Assembly: GCF_937900395.1 (NCBI RefSeq)
Contig: NZ_CALCDX010000035.1
Location: 1-11,900, forward strand
DNA: 11,900 nucleotides
Origin: an uncultured Caulobacter sp.
GTDB lineage: Bacteria; Pseudomonadota; Alphaproteobacteria; Caulobacterales; Caulobacteraceae
Direction of reading: 5' to 3'
This document shows, in pieces, positions 6,262 to 11,900 of the stretch; the stretch's first letter is position 1; the number at the start of each line of letters is the position of its first letter. Under the pieces are notes generated by a model. The model did not search any database, was not told where the DNA came from, and saw only the letters and a program-made list of their open reading frames with translations. Position numbers and translations under genes: made by a program.

Positions 6262-7503
6262 CTACCCCAACACCCCCGTCAGCAGCGGCCGGGCGAACAG
6301 CTCGGCGGCTTCGTCGCCGTCCAGGCCGGGGACCCAGGTCGGCAGCGAGGCGGCCGCGTTCAGCATCGAGTTGATCATGTGGGCGGCGATGCTGGGGTCG
6401 ATCGGGCGGATCGAGCCGTCGGCGATCCCGTCGGAGATGATCGAGGCGAAGCGCTGCCAGCCGCGCATATAGCCGTCGGCCATGTCGCCGCGCAGGGGCT
6501 CGGGCAGGGCGCCCAGCGACGAGGCGCGCAGCAGCGGCCCGTGTTCCGACAGCTGGTAGCTGGTCAGGCCGGCGGCGGTCGAAACCAGCTGGGTCCAGCA
6601 ATCGGCGTCCGGCGTCCCTTTTCCGAGTTCTCTGGCGTCCAGCTGCGAGCGGCGGGTGACGGTGAAGGTGCGCTCGAAGCACTCGGCGACCAGGGCGTCC
6701 TTGTCGTCGTGGTGGTGGTAGAACGAGCCCTTGGTCACGTTCAGCGCCGCCGAGATCTCCTCGACCGAGGCCCCGCGATAGCCGCGCTGGTTGATCAGTC
6801 GGGTGGCGGCGACCAGGAAGGTCTCGCGCCACTCCAGGCCGTCGGGAGACGTCGGGGTCGGGTCGGGCAGGGGGCGCGGCGCCCAGGCCCGGCCGGCGGC
6901 CGGCAGGCCGTTCAGCAGGATGTCGCCCATCCGGTCGCGCACCCGGCCATAGTCCTCGACGTCGTAGCGACGCAGCCACCGGCCCGACCAGAACACCTGC
7001 TCCATCAGGAGGTGGGCGCGGGCGTTGCGCTGGCGTTTGTCCAGGTGCGCCAGGGACGGGTCGTCGAAGAAACCGCGCACGCGGCGGAACAGGTTGTTGA
7101 ACGCCTCGACCACCGAGCCGCGCAGGGGCTCCTTCAGCGCCTTGACCTCGGCGAAGCTGGTCAGGGGCGTGGCCTCGCCCAGGCGCACGCTCCGGTGCAG
7201 GTCCAGATAGAGGTCGAGGAACTTGACGATGCGGTCGGCGGGCGAGCCTTGGGCGGCGGCCTCCTCGACCATGGCCTCCAGGCGCTCCAGCCCGCGCATG
7301 AAGCAGGCGGCGGCCAGGTCGTCCTTCTTGCGGTAGTAGTAGGTGACGCTGGTGGTGTTGAGGCCCACCTGGGCGGCGACGTCGGCCAGGGTCATGCCGC
7401 GCACGCCCTGGCGGTTCAGGATCGCCGTGGCCGCCGCCAGGATCGTCTCCTTCTTGCGGGCGTAGCGCGCTGTCGCCGCCCCGCCGATCCGACCATCGTC
7501 CAT
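6262..7503 (-). CDS. double TetR/AcrR-type transcriptional regulator (two HTH domains in one chain)
   Basis: This 413-residue protein is about twice the usual TetR length. It contains two complete TetR N-terminal helix-turn-helix domains. Domain 1, about residues 17-64, carries MTLADVAAQVGLNTTSVTYYYRKKDDL. Domain 2, about 225-271, carries ASVEEISAALNVTKGSFYHHHDDKDAL. Each is followed by an all-helical ligand/dimerisation-type region (70-198 and 272-413), and a Pro-rich linker (208-222) joins them. Neither HTH looks degenerate. TetR proteins normally dimerise, so one chain could act as an intramolecular pseudo-dimer or bind two sites; this is inference. I chose the ATG at 7501-7503 because GGGGTGAG sits five bases before it; a GTG at 7512 would add three residues but overlaps that site. 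No target gene is evident: the downstream neighbour on the same strand is unrelated, and the efflux operon is 2.5 kb away. Confidence 0.92.
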   Translation of the reverse strand: MDDGRIGGAATARYARKKETILAAATAILNRQGVRGMTLADVAAQVGLNTTSVTYYYRKKDDLAAACFMRGLERLEAMVEEAAAQGSPADRIVKFLDLYLDLHRSVRLGEATPLTSFAEVKALKEPLRGSVVEAFNNLFRRVRGFFDDPSLAHLDKRQRNARAHLLMEQVFWSGRWLRRYDVEDYGRVRDRMGDILLNGLPAAGRAWAPRPLPDPTPTSPDGLEWRETFLVAATRLINQRGYRGASVEEISAALNVTKGSFYHHHDDKDALVAECFERTFTVTRRSQLDARELGKGTPDADCWTQLVSTAAGLTSYQLSEHGPLLRASSLGALPEPLRGDMADGYMRGWQRFASIISDGIADGSIRPIDPSIAAHMINSMLNAAASLPTWVPGLDGDEAAELFARPLLTGVLG

Positions 7504-7554
7504 CGAACTCACCCCAAAAACGCGCGGGCCAGGAGCCGGCGCGATCGGACGTTT

Positions 7555-7568
7555 CGCCTATCTAGGCG
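7555..7568 (-). promoter_or_regulatory. candidate autoregulatory operator of the double TetR gene
   Basis: CGCCTA and TAGGCG form a perfect inverted repeat with a two-base centre, about 52 bases upstream of the TetR ATG. On the minus strand the overlapping CCTAGATA resembles the -10 GCTANAWC, though no good -35 is seen. A palindrome overlapping the promoter of its own gene is typical of TetR-family autorepression. The palindrome is short for such an operator and its use is inferred. Confidence 0.3.
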
Positions 7569-7730
7569 TCCGAGGCGCGGCCCGAAAGACCATCCCTTCC
7601 GTAGAGGGACAATCGCCTCCCCTAGCGTCGAGGTTTGTCAGGAATGTTTCAGGGGGGGCGCTAGCTGGGGAGGGCTGATCGCCGAGACATGCCGATGGTC
7701 TGCTAAGGGTGGAGAGCGGACGTTTGGAAG

Positions 7731-7784
7731 CCCTCTCTCTTAGAGAGAGGGAGGGGCCCGCCGCGAAGCGGTGGGAGGGTGAGT
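7731..7784 (+). repeat. family A palindromic repeat, copy 2
   Basis: It has the same two-hairpin design as the copy at 4639. Stem 1 is 7731-7739/7743-7751 (9 bp, loop TTA) and stem 2 is 7757-7764/7768-7775 (loop GAA). Compared with copy 1, stem 1 carries a C-G to T-A change on both sides, so pairing is kept. The 31 bases at 7753-7783 are identical to copy 1. Together with the oppositely oriented copy at 7861-7914 it forms an inverted pair. The bases between the TetR operator and this repeat (about 7570-7730) show nothing I can name. Confidence 0.8.
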
Positions 7785-7860
7785 GGTTACTGAGCTAGAT
7801 CCGTTCCCCGAGCCGTTCGGCCGCCTTATCGTCACTGCCCAGTCCGGAGAGTTTCTACCC

Positions 7861-7914
7861 ACTCACCCTCCCACGCCTGCGGCGTGGGCCCCTCCCTCTC
7901 TCCATGAGAGAGGG
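7861..7914 (-). repeat. family A palindromic repeat, copy 3 (inverted)
   Basis: This is a reverse-orientation copy facing the one at 7731, separated from it by 76 bases. Stems are 7870-7877/7881-7888 (8 bp, perfect) and 7894-7902/7906-7914 (9 bp, loop CAT). The sequence of the 8-bp stem differs from the other two copies, yet both sides have changed together so the hairpin is preserved. Confidence 0.8.
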
Positions 7915-7971
7915 ATTCCGTTTGGCGTCCGACTAGGGTCGATCCGAACCTCTTGTATCCATCCAGAAAAC

Positions 7972-8102
7972 CCGACCTTCCCGGCGAATGCCGGGATCCA
8001 GATCGAACCCATTGATGCCCGGCAGTATAGTCCAGAGCCATGTCGCGTCATCCCCAGCCGCTCCGGATGAAACTGGGCCCCGGCATTCGCCGGGGAGGTC
8101 GG
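7972..8102. repeat. family C inverted repeat pair
   Basis: Positions 7972-7995 and 8079-8102 are reverse complements over 24 bases with one mismatch, spaced by 83 bases. Each arm is a hairpin: TCCCGGC/GCCGGGA around GAAT (7979-7996) on the left, and CCCCGGC/GCCGGGG around ATTC (8078-8095) on the right. The single mismatch is compensated within each arm. A smaller inverted pair, TCATCC with GGATGA (8048-8070), lies between them. The right arm sits 28 bases beyond the stop codon of the hybrid kinase and might help end its transcript. The open frame at 7783-8070 crosses repeats and is not considered a gene. Confidence 0.7.
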
Positions 8103-8130
8103 TCTATTTGGAGGGCCTCTCGGATCACCC

Positions 8131-10050
8131 CTACGACGCCTTCAGCGTTCCCGTCCTGTCGCTGGTCAGCACCTGGATAATCGCCCGCGCCAGGGCGGCC
8201 GGCGACAGCGGCTTGGCGATCGCGCCGTCCATGCCGGCGGCGACATAGCCGGCCTGCTGGTGGGCCATGGCGTTGGCGGTCATGGCCAGGATCGGGGCGG
8301 TCCCGATCGGGGCGGGCAGGGCGCGGATGCGCTGCGTGGCCTCGACGCCGTCCATGCCGGGCATCTGGATGTCCATCAGGATCAGGTCGAAACCCTCGCG
8401 GGCCATGGCCACGCCCTGGACGCCGTCCTCGGCCAGGCTGACCTGAGCGCCCAGCGCTTCGAGCATGCGGCCGGCGATCAGGCGGTTGGTGGCGTTGTCC
8501 TCGACCAGCAGCACGCGCAGGCCGGCGAACAGCGGCGCGTCGTCGTCGTCGTCATGGACCTCGACCGGCGCCGCGCCGGCCTCGGCCTCGATCTCGATCC
8601 AGAAGGTCGAGCCCTGGCCCGGCGTGCTCTCGAAGCCGACGTCGCCGCCCATCAGCTCGGCCAGGCGCCGGCAGATGACGAGGCCCAGGCCCGAGCCGCC
8701 GAAGCGCCGGGTCGTCGAGCCGTCGCCCTGCCGGAAGCGTTCGAACAGCTTGGCGGCGGCCTCGGGGTCGATGCCGACGCCGGTGTCCTCGATCTCGTAG
8801 CGCAGGCGTACGTTGTCCCCCTCGCGCCGGCCCGAGAGGCGCGCAACGACCCCGCCCTCCAGCGTGAATTTCACGGCGTTGCCCAGCAGGTTGAACAGGG
8901 CCTGGCGCAGCCGCAGCGGGTCGGTGATCACCCAGCCGAGATCCCCAGCCGCTTCCACCCGCAGGTAAAGGCCCTTGGCCTCGGCCTGGGGGCGCAGCAT
9001 CTCGGCGACGCCCCGCAGGAGCTCGGCCGGTTCGGTCGGTTCGGGGGCCAACTCCAGCTTGCCGGCCTCGATGCGCGAGACGTCGATGATGTCGTTGAGC
9101 AGCTGGGACAGCATCTCGCCGCAGTCCAGGGCCTCGTTCAGCAGGCGGCGGCCGTCGGCAGAGAGGCGCTCCTTCTTCAGAAGATGCAGCACGCCCAGCA
9201 CCCCGTTCATCGGCGTGCGAATCTCGTGGCTCATATTGGCCAGAAACTGGCTCTTGGCGTCGGCGGCGGCCAGGGCCGCGTCGCGGGCCTCGACCAGTTC
9301 GGTGACGTCCTGGCTGATGCCGATCACGTCCCAGGTCTCGGGGCTGGCGCCGCGCACGCCGCGCCAGGACGAGTGGATGTGGGCCCAGCGGTTCACGGGC
9401 GGATCCAGGTAGCGGTAGTCGATCTCGATGTGCTCGCCGGTGCGCAGGGTGCGCGACAGAGCATCCCAGGCGCGGTCGCGGTCGTCGGGATGGATCGACT
9501 GGGTCATCTCCGAGATCGACATGGTCCGCACCCCGCCTTCCGGATGGCTGGGCGTGGGGATGTCCTGCTCGAAGACGTAGATTCCCTTGCGGGCGTTGAA
9601 GCGCCAGACATAGACGCCGGTGGCGGTGCGCAGGAGCTCGTTGGAGCGTTCGGCCTGCTGGCGGGCGATGTTGCGGGCCCGCTCTTCGCTGCGGTCCTGG
9701 AAGACGATCAGCAGATCGCCGCCCTCCAGCACCTTGGACTGCGAGCGCACCCACAGCCAGCCGCCGCCCTTGCGGGCCAGGCGGTGTTCGCCGGTGGCCT
9801 GGCCGCGCGCCTGCAGGATGCGGCCGATATCCTCGATGATCGGCGTGTCGTGCAGGTGGAAGAAGTCGTGCATGTGCCGGCCCAGCGAGTCCTCGGGACT
9901 CCAGCCGGTCGATTGCGTCCAGGCGGGATTGACGCGGGCGATGGTCCGGTCGTGCAGCACGACGAACATGTCGAGGCTGTTCTGGAAGAACCAGTCGGCG
10001 GCCGCCGCTTCGATCCTTGAGGCAGCCCCCGCGTCCAAGTGCTTGCCCAT
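8131..10050 (-). CDS. cytosolic PAS-PAS hybrid sensor histidine kinase with C-terminal receiver
   Basis: This 639-residue hybrid two-component kinase has no membrane segment or signal peptide and so probably senses a cytosolic signal. The domain order begins with PAS 1 (about 15-125, DMFVVLHDRTIARVNPAW). PAS/PAC 2 (about 140-255) ends with DVIGISQDVTELVEARD, then a short coiled linker. HisKA (about 263-330) has the H-box ANMSHEIRTPMNG and phospho-acceptor His275. The ATPase domain (about 375-490) has N-box NLLGNAVKF, G1 DTGVGI, F-box LFERFRQGD and G2 GGSGLGL. An Asp-rich linker (500-505) leads to the receiver (about 511-630), with acidic VEDN (516-519), phospho-acceptor Asp560, Thr591 and Lys613. 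All catalytic residues appear intact. The start at 10050 follows GAGGGA; the frame is open upstream to 10281, but that would run into the divergent gene. No cognate response regulator or phosphotransfer protein is adjacent, so it is an orphan. I cannot match it to a named Caulobacter kinase. Confidence 0.95.
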   Translation of the reverse strand: MGKHLDAGAASRIEAAAADWFFQNSLDMFVVLHDRTIARVNPAWTQSTGWSPEDSLGRHMHDFFHLHDTPIIEDIGRILQARGQATGEHRLARKGGGWLWVRSQSKVLEGGDLLIVFQDRSEERARNIARQQAERSNELLRTATGVYVWRFNARKGIYVFEQDIPTPSHPEGGVRTMSISEMTQSIHPDDRDRAWDALSRTLRTGEHIEIDYRYLDPPVNRWAHIHSSWRGVRGASPETWDVIGISQDVTELVEARDAALAAADAKSQFLANMSHEIRTPMNGVLGVLHLLKKERLSADGRRLLNEALDCGEMLSQLLNDIIDVSRIEAGKLELAPEPTEPAELLRGVAEMLRPQAEAKGLYLRVEAAGDLGWVITDPLRLRQALFNLLGNAVKFTLEGGVVARLSGRREGDNVRLRYEIEDTGVGIDPEAAAKLFERFRQGDGSTTRRFGGSGLGLVICRRLAELMGGDVGFESTPGQGSTFWIEIEAEAGAAPVEVHDDDDDAPLFAGLRVLLVEDNATNRLIAGRMLEALGAQVSLAEDGVQGVAMAREGFDLILMDIQMPGMDGVEATQRIRALPAPIGTAPILAMTANAMAHQQAGYVAAGMDGAIAKPLSPAALARAIIQVLTSDRTGTLKAS

Positions 10051-10067
10051 CCTGATTCCCTCGTCTT

Positions 10068-10094
10068 CAATTAGGATGCGCCCATCCGGGTAAA
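10068..10094 (-). promoter_or_regulatory. candidate kinase promoter with palindromic spacer
   Basis: On the minus strand, TTTACCC (10088-10094) and CCTAATTG (10068-10075) are 12 bases apart and partly resemble the Caulobacter -35 and -10. The spacer is almost filled by the perfect inverted repeat GGATG-CGCC-CATCC (10074-10087), which would suit a repressor. Both hexamer matches are weak. Confidence 0.25.
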
Positions 10095-10101
10095 GTTTGG
10101 G

Positions 10102-10130
10102 TTGCGACGGAACGTCGCGCTCGCTTTTTC
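10102..10130 (+). promoter_or_regulatory. candidate promoter/operator for the esterase gene
   Basis: TTGCGAC (10102-10108) and GCTTTTTC (10123-10130), 14 bases apart, partly resemble the Caulobacter -35 and -10. A perfect inverted repeat GCGACG-GAA-CGTCGC (10104-10118) overlaps the -35. Transcription would start about 35 bases before the TTG start codon. The match is moderate and unproven. Confidence 0.25.
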
Positions 10131-10170
10131 GGGCGACGCCAAGAAGACAACGCGCAGGGGAGAGAAAATC

Positions 10171-11397
10171 TTGAGTACGCCGGAAGCCGTGGGAATGTCG
10201 TCCGAGCGCTTGAAGCGCATCGATGGCTTTATCCAGTCCAAATATATCGACAGTGGAAGACTGCCCTGCGCCCTGACCCAAGTTTGGCGGCGCGGCCAGC
10301 TAGCCTACACCTCGGTGCTGGGCCATGCGGATGTCGAGCGCGGAAAGCCGCTGAAGGCTGACAGTCTGTTCCGCATCTATTCGATGACCAAGCCGATCAC
10401 CAGCGTCGCCTTCATGATGCTGGTCGAGGACGGCCTGGTGGCGCTGGACGATCCAGTGCACCGCTTCATCCCGGCCTGGCGGAACCTCGGCGTCTTCAAC
10501 GGCGGCGTGCAGGGCGCCTTCCTGACCAAGCCGGCCACCGAGCCGATGCGTATGATCGACCTGCTGCGGCACACGGCGGGGCTGACCTACGGCTTCCAGC
10601 AGCGCACCAATGTCGACGCCGCTTATCGCAAGCTGAAGCTGGACGGCGTGGACAGCGAGGGCGGCCTGCAAGCCTTCGTCGATGCGCTGGGGACCGTGCC
10701 GCTGGAGTTCTCGCCGGGCGAGTCCTGGAACTATTCCGTCGCCACCGACGTGCTGGGCTATCTGGTCGAGACCATTTCGGGCCAGCCGTTCGACGTGTTC
10801 CTGAAGACCCGCATCTTCGACCCGCTGAAGATGGTCGACACTGGCTTCTTCGTTCCCGAAAGCCAGCGCGCGCGCTTCACCGCCTGCTACGCCCTGACGC
10901 CGTCGGGCAAGGTGGTGCTGCAGGACGACCCGGAAAAGAGCCGCTACCTGAGCGATCCGTCCCTGAAGTCTGGCGGCGGCGGCCTGGTCTCGACGGCCGA
11001 CGACTATATGCGCTTCTGCCGCATGCTGCTGAACGGCGGCGAGCTGGACGGCGCGCGCCTGCTCAGTCCCAAGACCATCAAGCTGATGACCATGAACCAC
11101 CTGCCCGGCGGCCAGGAACTGACCCAGCTGTCCAAGTCGCTGTTCAGCGAGGCGGTGTTCGAGGGGCTGGGCTTTGGTCTCGGCTTCGCCATGACCGTCG
11201 ACCAGGCGCGGACCAAGAATCTGGGCTCGCTGGGCGAATACTTCTGGGGCGGCATGGCCTCGACCGCCTTCTGGGTCGATCCGGTCGAGGACCTGGCGGT
11301 GGTGTTCATGACCCAGCTGATGCCGTCGACCTCCTATCCGATCCGGCGCGAGCTGCGGACCCTGGTCTATTCGAGCTTCACTGAAAGCGCCGGATAG
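10171..11397 (+). CDS. beta-lactamase-fold serine hydrolase (family VIII esterase-like)
   Basis: This 408-residue protein has the class C beta-lactamase/penicillin-binding-protein fold. It carries the nucleophile motif S-x-x-K as SMTK (Ser71, Lys74), the second motif as WNYSVATDVLG (Tyr188), and WGG near residue 359 in place of the K-T-G of true beta-lactamases. The YSxAxDVLG and WGG forms are those of EstB-like family VIII carboxylesterases, so an ester or small-amide hydrolase is more likely than a real beta-lactamase. The substrate is unknown. No signal peptide is visible, suggesting a cytosolic enzyme. I chose the TTG at 10171-10173 because AGGGGAGAG lies about eight bases upstream; the frame is open to a TTG at 10102, and an ATG at 10195 would lack a good site. 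It is divergent from the hybrid kinase, with 120 bases between the two starts. Confidence 0.9.
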   Translation: MSTPEAVGMSSERLKRIDGFIQSKYIDSGRLPCALTQVWRRGQLAYTSVLGHADVERGKPLKADSLFRIYSMTKPITSVAFMMLVEDGLVALDDPVHRFIPAWRNLGVFNGGVQGAFLTKPATEPMRMIDLLRHTAGLTYGFQQRTNVDAAYRKLKLDGVDSEGGLQAFVDALGTVPLEFSPGESWNYSVATDVLGYLVETISGQPFDVFLKTRIFDPLKMVDTGFFVPESQRARFTACYALTPSGKVVLQDDPEKSRYLSDPSLKSGGGGLVSTADDYMRFCRMLLNGGELDGARLLSPKTIKLMTMNHLPGGQELTQLSKSLFSEAVFEGLGFGLGFAMTVDQARTKNLGSLGEYFWGGMASTAFWVDPVEDLAVVFMTQLMPSTSYPIRRELRTLVYSSFTESAG

Positions 11398-11420
11398 GCG
11401 CTTTATCACGGATAAGAAAA

Positions 11421-11445
11421 CGGCGCGGGAGGGGCTCCCGCGCCG
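11421..11445. terminator. strong hairpin after the esterase gene, terminator-like
   Basis: A perfect 11-bp GC-rich stem (11421-11431/11435-11445) with a GGG loop starts 24 bases after the esterase stop codon. AAGAAAA precedes it, so on the minus strand the hairpin is followed by a T-rich run like a factor-independent terminator. On the plus strand no T-run follows directly. It probably limits read-through, perhaps in both directions. Confidence 0.55.
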
Positions 11446-11818
11446 AGTTGCGCTTTACCAAAGTCCGACGCGTCGCGAGCAACGCGCCACGCTCGCGGAA
11501 TTCACCGACTTCGAAGTGTGAGGACGCGTGCAAGGCGCATCCAAAGTCCATGGCTTCCCGCGAACGTCCTCCCCAGCGCGGATCATTCTCTCTGGATTTC
11601 AGACGGGTGCGGCGCCGGTCAGCCCCCCGGCGCCGCCTCCGCCCCCACGGATAATCTCGGCCGAACTTCTGATTTCGAATTTGGAGTATGGCGTTCGGGC
11701 CGTCAACAGGCGGCGCCTTTGAAACGGGCGCCGTCGCGTAGGTCTGGACATCCGCGACGGAGCATGCACGCTGCGGTCAAACAACCGTTCAAACCAAGAA
11801 ACAGGGGTGGAAGCCGCC
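11446..11818. other. hairpin-rich intergenic region upstream of the crotonase gene
   Basis: No convincing gene lies in these 373 bases; short frames at 11448-11654 and 11528-11722 lack a recognisable product. The region has several perfect inverted repeats: 11474-11480/11491-11497, the palindrome ACTTCGAAGT at 11508-11517, a 10-bp stem at 11609-11618/11627-11636, a 7-bp stem at 11711-11717/11727-11733, and an 8-bp stem at 11731-11738/11753-11760. The last two overlap by three bases and cannot both form fully. Two TCAAAC hexamers (11777-11782 and 11789-11794) precede the next gene. Confidence 0.6.
11777..11794 (+). promoter_or_regulatory. TCAAAC direct repeats, candidate regulator site
   Basis: Two identical TCAAAC hexamers lie 12 bases apart, 25 bases upstream of the crotonase ATG. 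Regulators of fatty-acid degradation such as PsrA-type TetR proteins bind sites containing CAAAC/GTTTG, but those are inverted and these are direct. Function is inferred only from position and sequence. Confidence 0.25.
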
Positions 11819-11900
11819 ATGGCCGCGATCAACGCCGTCACCGATTTTTCCGTCGAAGGCGACATTGGCGTCGTCACGCTGAACTCTCCGCCGGTCAACG
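11819..11900 (+). CDS. crotonase-fold fatty-acid oxidation protein, 5' partial
   Basis: Only 27 residues are visible before the right edge: MAAINAVTDFSVEGDIGVVT followed by LNSPPVN. The hydrophobic strand ending in L-N-x-P-P-V-N is the start of the enoyl-CoA hydratase/isomerase (crotonase) domain. The PPVN form is common in bifunctional FadB/FadJ-like proteins with a 3-hydroxyacyl-CoA dehydrogenase half. The ATG at 11819-11821 follows GGGGTGGA at seven bases, a good ribosome site. Crotonase assignment is likely; the multifunctional beta-oxidation enzyme is an inference that needs the rest of the gene. Confidence 0.75.
   Translation, partial: MAAINAVTDFSVEGDIGVVTLNSPPVN

Noticed and set aside
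6379..7743. 454-residue open frame on the plus strand
   Set aside because: Antisense to the double TetR gene; Gly/Gln/Val-rich shadow composition.
7783..8070. 95-residue open frame
   Set aside because: It translates palindromic repeats of families A and C; no domain and no ribosome site seen.
4639..8102. CRISPR array or insertion sequence
   Set aside because: The repeats are few, irregularly spaced, mixed in orientation and have no spacers of constant length; no transposase frame or target duplication is present.
8260..10020. 586-residue open frame on the plus strand
   Set aside because: Antisense shadow of the hybrid kinase, whose motifs are complete on the minus strand.
10051..10281. N-terminal extension of the hybrid kinase by 77 residues
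   Set aside because: It would cover the divergent promoter region and the esterase start, and the ATG at 10050 has a good ribosome site and leads directly into the PAS domain.
10171..11397. True class C beta-lactamase conferring antibiotic resistance
   Set aside because: The K-T-G motif is replaced by W-G-G, the second motif is of the esterase type, and there is no export signal.
10300..11409. 369-residue open frame on the minus strand
   Set aside because: Antisense to the esterase, which carries all expected catalytic motifs.
11599..11898. 99-residue minus-strand open frame at the right edge
   Set aside because: Antisense to the crotonase start, which has a good ribosome site and a clear family N-terminus.

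Overview
The window is about 68-70% GC by eye, with dense codon-biased genes on both strands. It reads as chromosomal DNA of an alphaproteobacterium, most likely Caulobacter or a close relative. This rests on protein style (NodT-type RND efflux operon, nitrobindin-like protein, stand-alone cytosolic PAS hybrid kinase), on candidate promoters resembling the Caulobacter housekeeping consensus, and on intergenic palindromic repeats of the kind scattered through such genomes. The genus is an inference; no rRNA or marker gene is present.

Layout: (1) Positions 1-3701, minus strand, hold a tripartite RND multidrug efflux operon in the order outer-membrane factor, periplasmic adaptor, inner-membrane pump. 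The reading frames are stop/start coupled and the pump runs off the left edge. (2) Divergent from it is a nitrobindin/FABP-like heme-binding beta-barrel protein (3949-4629), separated from the operon by a 247-bp regulatory region. (3) Positions 4630-5040 carry two families of palindromic repeats and what looks like the tail of a ParD-type antitoxin gene. (4) On the minus strand follow an unrecognised 371-residue protein built from an internal duplication (5041-6156) and an unusual TetR-type regulator with two complete TetR DNA-binding domains in one chain (6262-7503). (5) Positions 7504-8130 have no gene but contain inverted pairs of two repeat families. (6) A cytosolic PAS-PAS-HisKA-HATPase-REC hybrid histidine kinase (8131-10050, minus) is divergent from a family VIII esterase/class C beta-lactamase-fold serine hydrolase (10171-11397, plus). 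(7) After a strong hairpin, a 374-bp hairpin-rich region precedes the start of a crotonase-fold fatty-acid oxidation gene, cut by the right edge.

How the genes work together: only the efflux operon is a clear functional unit. The adaptor and outer-membrane factor both have lipoprotein signals and would join the pump in an envelope-spanning exporter. No regulator gene lies directly beside it, and the double TetR is 2.5 kb away, so linking the two is speculative. The rest looks like a mosaic of independent chromosomal genes separated by repeat-rich gaps. I see no phage, transposase, CRISPR array, tRNA or rRNA. The points most worth a second look are the double-TetR chain, the duplicated-domain protein with a CtrA-like site in its promoter, the repeat families whose hairpin stems differ by compensatory changes, and the antitoxin remnant.
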